Source: Apostichopus japonicus (taxonomy: Eukaryota; Echinodermata; Holothuroidea; Aspidochirotida; Stichopodidae). From it: a DNA stretch of 64,000 nucleotides. How positions within the stretch are numbered: position 1 is the stretch's first letter; each line of letters starts with the position of its first letter. The position numbers were made by a program, and so were the translations under genes. Below the pieces are notes generated by a model. That model saw nothing but the letters and a program-made list of their open reading frames with translations, was not told where the DNA came from and searched no databases. This document shows positions 49,001-63,463 of the stretch, piece by piece. The stretch lies in assembly GCF_037975245.1 (NCBI RefSeq), contig NC_092562.1, forward strand, positions 18,622,554 to 18,686,553, in the 5' to 3' direction.

Positions 49001-52000
49001 AAGTATACCTGAAGCAGTATGGTGATGCTATTCCATAAATGCATAAATGAATTCTCCAATTACACCAGGAAGTTTACAACTCCCGTTTTGTATTTATACA
49101 TATTTGTTTTGATCAGTGATTAATGCCTAACGCCGCCATCAGTGTTATTGTCTGTCACAATCACTTGGTGATATCACGTTATATAGTAGTTAAAGTGTTC
49201 AAAGGAGATAGAAACCCAACTGTAGTTATTGGACTATGTCATGGGCAATTCCACACACAACTAGGAAAAAAATATTATTCCATTTGGGAGTTATAAAAGA
49301 ATGAAATGATCCTGCACATTCCAGGTCGAAGACTTGATCAAGTCTAAATATAACAATATAATGCCCTCTATTTTATCCAACTTCTGATTCCTACATACAA
49401 CATTTGACTACAAAAACAAAGAGAAAGCCAAATGTGTCAGATTACGGTGAAGTTTGACATCACAGATTCAGAAAATGATAGCTCGCAGACACGATGTTTG
49501 AAACTACGATATCTCCTCAAGGTAATAATATGATTTCTAGCTTCTTGGGGGATTTTTCTTCGCAAAAATCTATGTCAATTAAGACAAAGTTAATTATTCC
49601 AATTAAGTAATAAGTCTGCTGACTTTGTTTTGGCATGTTTTCCTAATTCTTCTATATTGTAGATGGGAGATGTGAGGGGGGAAATTGTTGGTCCTTGTCC
49701 CTGCTCTACCACTCCAAGCCAGCCTCCCCCCGCCCCACTGATTACGTCTCTGGCGGATGGTGGGATAATAATTGCGTTGTTTGAATTGCGTTATACACCC
49801 CTATAGATGGAGTAATTCTTATTTTTGACAACAACAGCAAAAACAACTTCGTGCTTGCAGTAAATATCCAAAGTGGTAGCATATTCACTGAAACTACAGT
49901 TAGTAATCTGAGAAAACATGCGTGATGTTTTACTTTACCAATATTTAACAGTGGCATTGCAAAAGACGTTGAACCATCTGGTTTAGTTTAGTGGAAACAA
50001 GATCAGGAGGAACATTATAATGCCTATTACGGACCCTACGAAAGAAACTAAACAAAGAAACAGCAAATCCTAATGGAATTCTAAAAAATAACCCTCCAAA
50101 GCATTCTAAAATACCGTTAAAACGGTACTGTGTCTTCTCCCTACGATAGGTCTCTGCTGTTTTGAGCAACAGAGCGAGGACACCGATAGTCCTGGTCAAG
50201 ACGTTTGTAATGTTCGTTTTTCTTGCGTATTTTTATCTCTCACGAAGCTTCTTCAATACCGTTACATGTTAGCACGATCGGGGCGCTCGTCTGCTCCATC
50301 GCAACAGCTTATTTCCATACACAGCTGTAGTCTCTATGCATTGTATGGTTTATCTACACAGCTCTGGGTTAACGTATGTTACGAGGGCGCTTGTCCACAA
50401 TTAAACTTGCCCGAGGATCTGTCCGTAACACACTAGTATCGAAAAGAAAACGAGTAAAATTGGGGGCGCACTATCAGCATACACCACGGAGCCAACAAAA
50501 CGGTGCTTTCGGTCTATACTGAAGTAGTTGCTTAAAGTATACTAGGGTACTGACAAGGCTAGAACACGCAGTACACAAGGACTTAACGATTATCAATTTT
50601 GTTGTGTACCAACTTCACGTTAAAAAGTATACGGGTCATTCATCAGCACTACACTATGTCAATCCGCCCGGATGTTCTCCTTCAGGAAAAGTGCCAAAAT
50701 GAAATAGGAGAACATTTTTTTGACACGATATCAATCGGGATTTTTGGTGGTTGCATGTTGAAGTGCATGAATGGAAGTACCTGTGGGTCAGTTGAAGCAA
50801 TTTTAGACCCACTTTAGGCCTCCCACGGGCAGCGTATGAAAACTGTTTACTACTGAGTGAAGAGGTTTGTTTACAAAGTGACGAAAACTTCAGGCTCTGA
50901 TAGCAAACAATCTTCACGGTCATGATACGGAATATTGATGGTGCCCTGAAAGGCCAACTTGTCAGCTATCCAGTGATGGGTATAGCGTTTAGCTGGTGAG
51001 AACTATCTAGACTTAGAGATGCACATTTAGTTTGAAAATCAATGGGGCTGTAAATGGGCGTATGCTACCAGATACATAACTGCAAATAAATTGGGATAAT
51101 ATTTGTAATTGAATTGTGACTCCCCTGGACTCTGGGAGATCGTGGAGGTGGGAAGTTCCGCCTTAAAGAAAGATGAGTATGTCTACAGGTAACATACAGA
51201 CTGAAACTGTGAAATTGTTATCATCCAGAATGTCCCGTATTCCTCCTTCAACAAGATTTCATGTAAGACAGTGGTGTAAGAGGTTTTTTTACAACTCTAA
51301 AATGTACTACCTGGTGTCTACCCTCCTAACGCGTAATCTCAACATGAATCACTTGTTAGGCTAGTATTATGACCATTTTTCCCCTCAAAAAGTAAGCGAG
51401 CTAAAGGGCCACCTAAAAGCTAGCTGGACGTAGGGATGGGTCAGAGGGGGTCTTCAGCCACCACGAGGACCGGGGTCAAGTAGGGGGCCCAGGGAAATAC
51501 AGAGGGCACTGGGGAATATCAATGAAGAATAAGGTATTCTGACATTCACAATGTAAGAGAGGGTCAGGTGACATAACTGCCCACCTATAAGTGTTAATAA
51601 TGTAGAGCTACTACTGCACAAGCAGAATGAAGATAAATGCGTACACATCTGAGTTGAAAATATATTCATTCAAACGGCAGTAAAGTATTCATTGTGCATT
51701 GGTACATGAAAGTAAGTACGCACATTTATAAATCGAGAAAAACCCCACAACCCGTTAGACTCCATTATTAATGGCGATAGTGATATGTAAAATACACTGA
51801 ATATTCATTATTTTCCCCATAATGATAACCCACTAGTTATTCTTCATGAAAACTACATCTTAGCAAATAAGTGTTAAGAGATCAAGAAATTAATAATCAA
51901 ACATACATACATACACACACACACACCCACATAGAGAGATGGATGAATTCTAAGAATATAGGTTAGAAACTATTATGCTTCCGTTAAGTCTTCAATCAGT

Positions 52001-52560
52001 TCGAACAATTTCGCTACGCACTAAAGTATGTCCTCTCATATTACGCTTCAAAGCACTTGTACTGACAGCATTAGCAGGTCCTATAACTTTTATTTACTAG
52101 AAACCGAATTCATACTTATCATACGTCGATACAATTGCTTTGAAGCATGACATGAAAACTCACTAATTTCCTCCCTCATTACTGTGAGGAAGAGAAAAGA
52201 ATTATGAGAAAAGTAAATGTTATCAAAAGTCCATTAGGGTGGCAATGACTATGGTACTTAAAAATTACTAAAAAGTTACAAGGGATGGCAATATTTGTTA
52301 TATGTAGATGTAACAGGTCAACGCAGTAATTAACTAAACAAAAATTAAGAATTCTGACTTAGCAACGTCACTATTTTAGTATACGTACAATACAGAAAGG
52401 AGTTATAAACAACCTGTAACTTAACTTTATAGCAAGACTGCAAGAGGCCTTAATACACACCGATTCCTGCGATTTGGAAGACAACACTATTGTACATTTT
52501 AAAAGGGGATTACAATGGTATTGTTTTAAAATAATTCTACATATGATTTCAAAGAGTTTT
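46020..52560. other. Intergenic DNA of duplication copy 2; no gene recognised
   Basis: Collinear with 11330-17890. It holds the same short open frames without evidence of constraint. Confidence 0.5.
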
Positions 52561-52578
52561 TATTGTTAACTCCTCCGA

Positions 52579-55500
52579 TTAACAAAGAGTAAGAAAATAT
52601 GTTTCGCAATCTGTTACTACCACCCAAAGTTCACATGGTACTACTGGTTCTACATTCGCTTGTTGTCTTACTGCCGCTCGCACAATCCGTGTATCTTGGT
52701 TGTTCATTGGCTCAATCCAGAAGGATAAACTATCAATACATTGATCAGCTGCATTGATTAACTTGAGGAAACCAGCTGGTATCGGTTGTAATTGTTCTGC
52801 ATACATCCTTGCATTGGAATGATTCAGTACCTACATCGAAAACAAAAATTCATATCAAAGTTATATCGATTAAAGGCAGTCGCCTGTTCAAAGGTTTAGA
52901 AACCTAAGAAATAAAAACATGTAAATACTGTCCAAATTAACATTCCTATCAGAAAACAAGATGACCAATGTATTAACTTGAAATGATACATAGTAAAATT
53001 ATTACCTATGCAAGTTTCTAAAGTACAATTGACAATGATGAAATATTTCTGATTTTAAGTTGACATCAACATATTGAGGTCATCTCACAAAAGTTTTGCT
53101 TTTCCTTCAGGGAGAGGGGTATTTATTGAGATAATTCATCATCGGACTATCAAGGCATAAAGAGAAGAAAATTTAAACAATGAGTTAAATTAGCAATTAT
53201 TACAATAAATACAAATATCTTAAAGTAATCTTACGTGTTCAAATATTAATACATGACTGTAATTTATACATATCAGTTATTTAAAGGTGTTTTATTTTCT
53301 CTACTAACTTGACATTCGGGACAGTTGAAATCTGGAGATATTCGATACTGGGATAACTCCAATTAGTCTCTCTACATGTATGGGGTCTGACACAAGATCA
53401 TTAAGACACACCGTCCTCGGGAATTTCCCTAGTGGGATGTTTCAATCCACATCACCTATATATATAGGGTCAGTCAATATACATTATAGGTGAGATATTT
53501 CATCTTAACGCGTTTTGATTGGTCTCAAAGTTATTGTTTCGACAAACAAAGAAGATGAGCTTTATTAAAAATAGTTCTTTGGGGTCGCTGCATATGATGA
53601 CGAATTATGATGACCAGCCTAGATAATTCGCATGAGCGAAGAGAGACCTGTGTGATAACATATATGCATATACCTATTTAGGAAAATGATTTTTAAAATG
53701 TTTTCCATCCTCATAATAGCAATGATCATATCATTCGAACAACCGAAAGACGAAACCAGTTACCTTCCCCCCCCCTCCCTCCCTCCCTCCCTCCCTCTCC
53801 AACCAGCTTGGTGAGGGGAAATGCAAACACCTCCTGATGATGTTGGTTTGATTAGTCTCTGACCCAGTCTCTTGTTTTCGTAACAAAGAAATGGTGGCAT
53901 ATTTCTAATTTATCACTTTTTCGCGTCAGCAACAACTGGTTTAGTTTTACGAACAAACGAAGGTCGTCATCATGAATATATCAACATCCCACCCTCTCTC
54001 ACTCTAAACCTCTCTCTACCTACACCTCTCTCTCCATCTATCTCTCTATCGCACGCTCTCTGTCTCTCCACCCACCACGCCCTCCTCCCTGATCCCCTCC
54101 TTAACGAAAAGGATATCTTTCTTACCTTATCGGAAGATGAATCAGCCTCTCGAAAGAAGAAGGGGAGAATATTGTCTAAATTATCCACAGTCATATCTCC
54201 AGGGTAGTCTTCAAGTGGAGTGAAGTAGCAATTGTTGTTTTTCAGATCTTTAATCATGATGATGTTCTAAATCAAAAAGAGAAAGACAAAAGTAGAAAGA
54301 AAGAATTCATAAAAGCTCTTGCGTTAAAGTCCTTAAAAGTAGCTGGATACCATGGAAACTCTACGCCCCCTATCCCTTCCCATGACAAAAAGCGAGACAT
54401 CTGCAATAAATGCTTCAAGCTGATATTGATGCTTTAGTATGTCTTATGGTTTGCACAATTGTAATGTAAGTTTGAGTCTTTAAATTTGATAATTTTGATA
54501 AAATGTTGCTACATGAAAAAAGAAACCATAATAAAAAAGTTTTAAGTATTACCTTGTCATGGTCAAATGTGGCAGTATATCCGTCGTTCAAATTCTCTAT
54601 GATCAGAATATTTCCCTCGACCATCATTTTTTCGTTTCTTGGAACGCCATCGAACATTTCAAAAGCCACTTCCTGTAAACAGAATAAGACAACATTCTTG
54701 TCAGTTTTCATTCATTAATTTACACCGAGGTAACAACTGCATACATCGACACTTAATAAATGTGCAAACAATGCATTCATTCTCCCTCACCACATCCAGT
54801 CCCACCATGGCTCATTGCCCACTCTTTTTTATCCTTCGCACACTTGCCCACCCATATTCATCCTTCATCACCCAAGCCCCACCCTAACTCTGCCATCGTA
54901 ATATTTTGATAGTAAAACTCATATCGGTTTATGGTAATAATCAATCTTTCAATCAAAATTGTAGTCTTTCATCTGTGTGAAGTTTATTTTAATATCCGAA
55001 GTATGCATGGATTTCCTTTACCTTTCATATTGTTTTGAACTTAATTGTCGATAGGTTACTTTAGTTTTACTTACCCTGATTATAACTACTTGATCTCCAT
55101 CTCCCGTCGTCAAGTTGTTCACAACCTTTGGATTCCCAGAAAACACGAGGTAGAACACACCAAACGATAACACCAACAGTGTGACAATTGTCACTGTTAC
55201 GGCGATAACATAGAGTTTCGTCTTACTCGGCTGCTGAGACTATATACAGTGAAAAGACATGAAAATCATTCAATACATGCAATTGACCGTTTATGTGTAT
55301 TTTCGCAATATGCTTGACTTTGTGACTTTCGCTTGACTTTGTGACAATATGCTTGTGATTGTGACTTTCGCAATATGCAATTCAATTTCTCGAAGTTTTC
55401 TCTCACAATTTTTGGTAGGATTACCCGCAGGGTCACACATTTCTTAAATTAAATCTGATTAAGGAAGGGTTCTGGGTTTGTTTGTTTTTTTGGTAGTTTA

Positions 55501-56311
55501 ATAACTCCCTCATTTTATTTATACTTTTTCGATTAAAAACTTTTATTGCGTCGTAAACAATCATTTTCGGTTGGATTACCCTCAGGGTCACGCACTAGTA
55601 AAATTAAATCTGATTTAAGAAGCGGTCTGGGGGTTTTTTGTGGTAGTTTAATAAATCCCTCTTTTTATTTATACTTCTTCGATTAAAACTTGTATTGCGA
55701 AGTAATCTAACAGTATCAAGGATTTGAACCTGCCACTTTTAGTGGGAATTCATAAAGCTTTCGATTCGAAGGTTTATAGCCTCACATACAGTAAAGAAAA
55801 TGGCAAGTGCTAGTCATTTACACACATGCATGGTATTCTACATCCATATATGACGTCAGCTATATCAGACATCCAAAATAATTTCAAACTATATGTAAAC
55901 TGGTTTACTTTCAAACCTAAGCAACCGTCTGTACTTAATGAGTTGCAATGAAGCTGTTTGATAACGTTATGCCAGCCTAATGGTAGACTGAAATCACATA
56001 AGATTGTAGTTAATTAGATTGAGACTATATACAAGTTTTAAATAAAATAATGGGGTAAAATACAGAACTTCAAGCTCTTGATTTTACAATACGTAGTTTA
56101 TATATTAACGATTTTAATTTTACAAAACCCTCATAGGTTACAGACTATAAATTTAGTAAAAGTTTTGATGATAAGGAAGAGTAACGCTGATCTAATACCG
56201 AGCAGCAGAAATAACGAAAAAGCTATTTGTTAAGCATTAACTTACCGTATATGCAGGAGGTGGGCTCATGGCCACTGGAATATCACCTTTAACTTGCATT
56301 TCTTGAGCCAT
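52579..56311 (-). CDS. BRICHOS-type type II membrane protein, gene A' (5 exons)
   Basis: Exons (coding): 56246-56311, 55075-55239, 54553-54672, 54126-54266, 52579-52830; lengths (66, 165, 120, 141, 252) are identical to gene A; 247 residues. The first three exons encode the same protein sequence as A. Differences I can see are S/T and G/D in exon 4 (MTVDNLDN), E to Q in LQPIP, and the final residues FLTLC instead of FITVC. The PPxY tail, membrane span, sequon, C130/C195 pair and RIVR site are all kept, and so are the promoter features (TGACGTAGG at 56474, TATA-like box at about 56418-56426). It appears intact and is probably functional if A is. The high identity extends into introns, so the duplication or a later conversion is recent. 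Confidence 0.85.
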
Positions 56312-58646
56312 CTTGATGCAACTTGCGGTCGAGTTCTTGCAGAAGAACTGTAACTTTGGTGAGATGGAACGTCAGATGTCGTTTTCGAAATTGTCTTGAA
56401 GAGTCCATTTCGTGGCCCTTTTTATGCAATTTTTCCCGGTCTGAACACAGTACCCTAAACCTCAAAAATGCTGCTGACGTAGGTAACGCTATCAAAGGGC
56501 TGGATCTTTTTATTTCTTAATAATATAACGGATAGTAGAAAGGCTTATTAAGAGTTTGGTTACCTGGGAATTTAGAACAATGGTTATTGACGTAAACTAC
56601 GATAATTACGATAATTTGCTATAGGAAAAGGTCATTTTTTGTGTGTTTTTATTATATCTTTGGTCTTGGTTTGTTGTATTTGCTCTATCCTTGAACCGTA
56701 ACGGAATTACGGTACTCAGGCAACGCGTTTATGACTGTACGGAAGTGTAGAAAGGCCATCATTGTGATCAGTATCACTGTCGTTTTAATGAGACACAAAA
56801 GGTTCTTAAAGTTCAATTTCTTCATAACATTTATTGTATGAATAATGTCATGTTGAAGTTTGACCATTTGAACTTCGCCCCGCCCCCCCCCCCCGGCCGG
56901 CCGGCCCACCCACGCCTTTGTCAGCCTACTCCCTAGAATATGCTCCTTGAACATCCCTGATCCCAGACAACTTACAGTGGTGGCCCAGGATGTTTGTGTT
57001 TAAGTCTGTTAGCGTCACTGCAGTCAATTAAGTCAAACCCCTCAATGTCCTATACTCTTTGAAACAACCCTTACAGCAGGATATTATCTTTGATTTTTGT
57101 TTCAAAGAGTTTGTCTCTGATTTACATAGAGCTAAGACAGCCAAGTAGAACCACTCAATTCCCTGTATTCTGAATAATTATCCAAACAACATTTTGTTTG
57201 ATTTCACAGGTTTAAGACGGCCAATTCAACCAACTCCCATTATTAGTTCATCGCTGCTATATGGGGAGGATGCTATACTAGTTGGTCAGTTGAGCCTACT
57301 ATGGCATGTTAATTCCGTTGTCATGGCAAATGTGATCATGGTAATATTTAATGTCCCCAAGTAGCTAGTTTCAGGGATGCATCGGTGATAGGGTGACCAA
57401 GAGTGGTACATCTGCCATCTAAACGACTTTCTTTTACTTGGTAGGAAGTAACCAATGAAGGGAACTTGTTTCAAAGGTCAAAGGATAAAGGCCAAATTAA
57501 TTGAAGAGGATTTTGCCCTATATTTCCAAGGGGGAACATTGAATTTGCTTGCAACCTTCACAGCTAGGTGAGTCAATGTAAACGGTATAACCATTGCAAC
57601 AATGTCCTGCAGACGGATTTACATTTCTATATTATTGTTGATTTAACCTTGTAAGGTGATTCAGTTGAAATGCTTGCTTCGTTATCAATGTTTTCTTCAA
57701 TATATGCTACATGTTTGTAAAATTTATTATTTTCCTCATGCAGTGGATCAATAAATTGCTCAGTCATATAACCGACAGCGTATTATGCATGTATATATAT
57801 ATTTTTTCACTGTTCTTGATTTTCCAACTCATTACGATTTTCATTTATATATATATATATTCATTTGCCTTTGTCGTTTACCTCCATTTCATTAACATAA
57901 AGTATGTTCAAAGTAACTCTTTCGAGACCCGGCTTTAGGAATCACAAATGATTTTCGAGTTGGTTAGCATCATGTTTGATCTCTAGAGTAAGGCAAAATA
58001 TGTCACAAAAAACAGAACTAGTATTGTTCGATACAGGTGACAAAGGCCTACAGTGGAATTACGACCTTCCTTACCGGTTTAGAACTTCTGGACATACAAT
58101 CAGCGTACATGGCCTAGTTGGTTAGGGTGTCCACGTACAAAGCGGGAGGCCCGGGTTCGAATCCCGGCGGAGGCTGGAAGTTTTTTCACTGTTCTTGATT
58201 TTCCAACTCATTACGATTGTCATTTATATATATATATATTCATTTGCCTTTGTCGTTTACCTCCATTTCATTAACATAATATATATATATATATATAATT
58301 ATATAATTAAAAATCAAAATTATATAATATATATATATATAATGTATATATATATATATATATATATATAATTTGGAGAAAAGCTTCAGAAAGCCAGATT
58401 TACTACTGTGAATAATATTATATGATTAAAAAAATAAAAACCTATATTGGACGACGAATCATCTTAACCGAAATATCCCATTAACGTTTACAGCTAAATA
58501 ACCTTCATGCGCTAGTGAGAAAATATTTAATTTTTTTTTTTAAATAATCGATTGCAACAAATCTTATTTTTGGTACTAATTCAGACAACTGGCAAGCATC
58601 CATTTATCCCCTACCCGCCCCCCCCCCCACACATACATAAGAAATG

Positions 58647-59030
58647 TATAACCTTGTCGCTGACGTAAGTAAATGACAAAAGAACGGATCTCTTTTACCG
58701 TTTATTTTCAATATTTTACAGGGGTAGTTAAACTTTTCGTGACGCAAGGTCAGTACCTGGGACCTAAAACAAAAAGTTATCGTAAATCTAATAATAGCCG
58801 AGTTAGTATAAAAAAAAAGATTAAATTTAATGCCATACTGCTTTTAAGCAATTTATAACCTTGTCACTGACGTAGGTTATTGACAAAAGAACGGATCTCT
58901 TTTACCGTTTATTTTCAATATTTTACAGGGGTAGTTTAACTTTTCGTGACGCAAAGTTAGTACCTGGGACCCAAAACAAAAAGTTATCGAAAATCTAATA
59001 ATAGCCGAGCTGGTATTAAAAAAAAAGTTA
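58647..59030. repeat. Tandem pair of orphan upstream modules, copy 2
   Basis: The same two ~200-bp units as at 24222-24600. Here both have an intact TGACGTA core (58670 and 58868) and both keep GACAAAAGAACGGATC. They lie about 2.4 kb upstream of the A' start codon. Confidence 0.6.
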
Positions 59031-59643
59031 AAACAATTTCCTATACCGTTGTATTCAATGCTAGAATACGAACGAGTACGGACTCACATTAACACACGTC
59101 TTTTAAAAACATATCTAACTCATTTATCCACAGTGGTACGAAATAGGCATGTTTAATGAAATGCACATGTTGTTGAAGCATTGTAATCAAAGTACGAGTA
59201 TAACCAGATGGATAACTTCAAGTACGAATAACCATAAGCCCGCCGCACACAATATACTACAGAGCCCGACGCGACTCAATTCGACCCGGCCGTAAAATAC
59301 TTAGTCGTGATGACTAATAGTCCAACGACTAGCCCCCCCCCCGACCCCCGCACAATGATCGACTGAACAGCGCACACAACGAATTTTGGTACCATACCAC
59401 AATTATAGTAGTGTACGTCCGCCGGAATATTAGTCCTTAATTGACCTACTGTAGTTACTTCTTAATTGGGGGCACTTTCTGATTCATCATCATTCTTTTT
59501 AATGCTTGGATGTTGAAGAGGATGAATAAACTACTGATGGTCTTAAAATCTGGAGGATTGAAGGTGATGTATCGCATTTTAGGAAATCCTGGGTGAAAGA
59601 AGCGAGAGCTGTCAGATGGGTTGGGGCAACTTTGCTAACCGTT

Positions 59644-60078
59644 TATGGCAAGCCATGTGGGACAAACACCGCATAATATATCCGCGTATTAATTCGAATA
59701 TATACGCGTATTAATTCAAATATACATGTGTTGTACATGTATAAAGTTTCGCTTTTTGAAGCGAGCCCGCCGAAACATTTATCCTTGGTAAATGTATACA
59801 GCAAGAGCGGAAATGTTTTTTTCGTGTATATTCTAATTAATCCGTGCATATATTGGATTTAATCCCCATGTATTTTATTTAATACGTGTATATATTCGAA
59901 TTAATACGTGTATATATTCGAATTAATACGTGTATATATTCGAATTAATACGCGGATATATTTAAGCCATATGATTGGCTCATAATATATACGCGTATAT
60001 ATTCCAATTAATACGCGTATAAATTCCAATTAATACCCGGATATATTATGCAGTGTTTGTCCCACATGGCTTGCCATA
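59644..60078. mobile_element. Palindrome-array MITE P4, present only in copy 2
   Basis: The inverted ends start TATGGCAAGCCATGTGGGAC and match over about 41 bp with one mismatch. They are flanked by ACCGTT on both sides; copy 1 (about 25170) has a single ACCGTT and no insert. The interior is an array of TATATTCGAATTAATACG(T/C)G units with a period near 22 bp. Its outermost 11 bp are identical to P1-P3, although the palindrome unit is different. Confidence 0.9.
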
Positions 60079-60084
60079 ACCGTT

Positions 60085-63000
60085 GACCTCTTCTGGCTCA
60101 AGATCTGAATCATGGTGGCAAAAATTGAATGTGTTGTAAAAGCCGAAGCTATCAGCTATCATATGGTGAGTTGAAAACTCTGATCTATGCTCTAGCGGCC
60201 TTGGAAAGTGACGAATTTGCGTCGGTTTGTGATCAGTCGTATAGTGTACGGTTGCATTGACAGCAATATATCACGTTGCACCTTGTACAAATTATTATGC
60301 CAAAATGCCATATTAAACTGATGTCATAATTCTAATTTTAACTTTCGTCTCGATTGACTGAACATTAAAAGCTACCACGGTACCGCATTCGTATTTTTTC
60401 ACTAACTTTTAAGTCATTGTGTGGCTAATACCACGGCTTGAAGCTTTTTATAGCGTAATTAACAATGATAACTTCCATTGACGTAAGAGGTTGCTCAATT
60501 GTACACAGGCAAGAATACCTGTGGGATTCTTGGTTGACGATGATATTTAAGATGTGGTGTAAAGTACAACTTGGGTGGATTTTGTAACCTATCGTGACCC
60601 CACTGCTTCAGAAAAATATCACCTAAGCTAAAATCGAATATTACTACAATAAAGTATACAGCGATAGGCTACAAATGAAAAAAAAGTGTCCAATGTGTGT
60701 TTGAAGGAAGTCAAAGCTCTTAAAAGTGAGTCCTTTCCACATATTTGCAGAAGTAACATATTTATAATGGGAATTGGATATTGTTGATTGACGTGGCTGC
60801 TTTAACTCTTACTAAAATCAGACAAAAATCCTGCTTTATGTGTAATTCTTGTAGAGTAAGATATTGAGTGCTTTCACTTGGCTATTTTAACAAAAGCATA
60901 AATCCTGAATCAAACATAAATGTTATTGCAGGATTCATGCTTCAGTTCTTGTACGAGAAGTGTGATTATTTGATTTGGCTGAATTAATCTCTACGAAAAT
61001 CAAGCACCAAATCCCGGTTTTACTGTGTTATTCTTTAAGTAGGATACTGAGTGGTATGACATGGCTGCGTTAACTCTATCAGAGATACAAAACGACTGCG
61101 AAGCGACTATTGATTTTGCGAGTGCAGAACGAATATAACCCAAAGGACACAATAGGTTTTCAACTTTTCAGACAGGTCTTTGAGTTTGTACGATGAGTCC
61201 CTCCTCAGTAAAGGCATGAAGGCTGGTTTAACGGTCAAAGAACCAAACATAATTCCTACTGCAGGTTTCCATTTTCAGTTCTTGGAGCGGGAGGTTATGG
61301 AAATCAACAAGAAAAATCCTGCTTTGTGCGTACTATAATAAGAGCAGGATATTGAGTGGTTTATACTTTTACCTTGATATGGCCTGGGTGAATGGGTATG
61401 CCAAGGGGGTGGGGGGGGGCTTGGAGGTTACTCATGGTTAAACTTCAACATTCATAGAAAAGATATTATTCCTCACAAAGTTACTTATAATTGTCAAATT
61501 GAACACTTATCAAGTGTCCGAGGAATTATTAATGTCCTGTTGAGACGCGGGCAGCTTTGTACGCTATTATAGTGTTGACTATTTCCGATAAGCGGTGAAT
61601 ATGATGCCCCTTCTACACTTCCCTAAATACATGAACACGTTGGCTCGCCATTCGTGTGGTTCATTATTGGGCAAAATTATAATTAAACAAGTTGTTGAGA
61701 AGTTGGTTGGGAGACAAGAACAGCGGGCCCACAACATTTTGACCACTTCTGAATTTGATATTTTTGGAATTTCTCACCTTGGTGCAAATTACATCAAAGC
61801 TGATTATTCAAGAACATTTATAATAATTTAACATTACCATGACTGAATTTCCAAAACGTCAGTAAATGAAATTATATTCAATTCAAAAGAACTTTAAAGA
61901 CTCAAATTTCAGAGTCGTTTTGTCGTTTAATTTTCTTCTTTTGTTTTCTTTTTCTTATTATTGTAGTTGTTTATAAATCACTTGCCTTGAATAAGCTACC
62001 ACTGCTTGAACACAAACAGTCTGCAGACAGAAGAGACTAAAGTATGCAACACATATCGGTAGCCTTTTCTACGTCGTTGGCCTCTGTATGGGATCTTGTT
62101 CTGTCCTTGTAAATCAACCAGAGGTGGGGCAATTAAAGATGGGATCTTGACCCGAGTGACGACATCTGAAGATTAGAACGCTACATTCTGACGGCGGTGA
62201 GGTATACTGCCATTGACCAGGAGTGCAAAAGCCGACAAGAAGCAAGCCTCTCTTGAGGACCCAGGGGATATTGTTCTCTCGTAGTGGTTTCCAAGCACAA
62301 ATATGTTACAAGGAGGAATTACTCTGAAATGACTTTTGTTCGCCAATCTCAGAGCCGTGGTCATTCCTCGGGCTCAGGACCTGCATGGGATTCTCTGGTG
62401 GGGGCTTCTTCACTGTCACAACATTTAGAATTGTGAAGTGTGAAAAAAGTCTGGCTTGTGTATACACGGGAATTGTTAGCATAGTTTACTACAAAGGGTG
62501 AATGGAATCGTGCGCAATATGCACAGATTTCGCCGCTGTTATGTCTCTTAAGATAAAACTTTAGCTTGGATACAAACTCAAGAAAGACATGTATAACAAC
62601 AAATATCAATGAAGAATGTATTATTTTAAGTAGACTCCACCACCTCTTACTATTATCAATTTCATGTCAGACCTAAACCCGCTCAATATTATCTACAAAT
62701 TTCAGCATTGGGATAAACGTTTTTAAATTAAAGCATATCAAAATTCGTAACTTACCATAAAATTGACATTAAAGTTTACACGAGTGCAAGAATTTGTTAG
62801 TCTTTTGTGATATTTGTGATTGATTGATGATCTAAAGTTAACTTGATCGAACATTCATTTCTGCAAATCCCAAAACGCAAGAACTACAAGAACCCATTGT
62901 TGATGAACGTATAGTACACAATGTGCTCCTTCTGAATATAAGATGTGCACGATCGAAATTTTACGTTAGAGATGCTATTTATTAGGAGATTCTTTTAAAC

Positions 63001-63463
63001 ATTTTCTTTGAGGCTTTTGTTCTTTATATTTCACAGCCTAAGTTTTTAAGACTTAAAACAATTCCTCTTTCATTGTCTTCATTATACACTGTTTACTGGG
63101 CGTCATAGAGCCACTTTAGCAGAGGACATGTTTCTATATGTCCTCATATGAAAATAACAACAGAAAAGAAAATGAAGTAAATGTAAAACAGTTCTTCAAT
63201 CAATCACAAACATTAGTTACCACCGTTTTAAGATATATGAATTATCATATGTGTTAATGTTATTTGAGTCGAAATTCAAGTTTTTGGAAATGTTGGCTGG
63301 ATAGGTGACAAGAAATATAAATGTTTCTTTGAAATAGCTAATGTGACTAATTAATCTTAACCACTCTTAAATGCTGATAAAACTAAATATAACCAGATAT
63401 TAACCAACTTTTTTAGATAATCAAAAGATATGTGGTTGTCTTATGTACGCTATCCTATAAAAC
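60085..63463. other. Intergenic DNA between B' and A'; no gene recognised
   Basis: Collinear with 25175-28743, with the same degenerate repeat units around 60790-61400. Confidence 0.5.
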
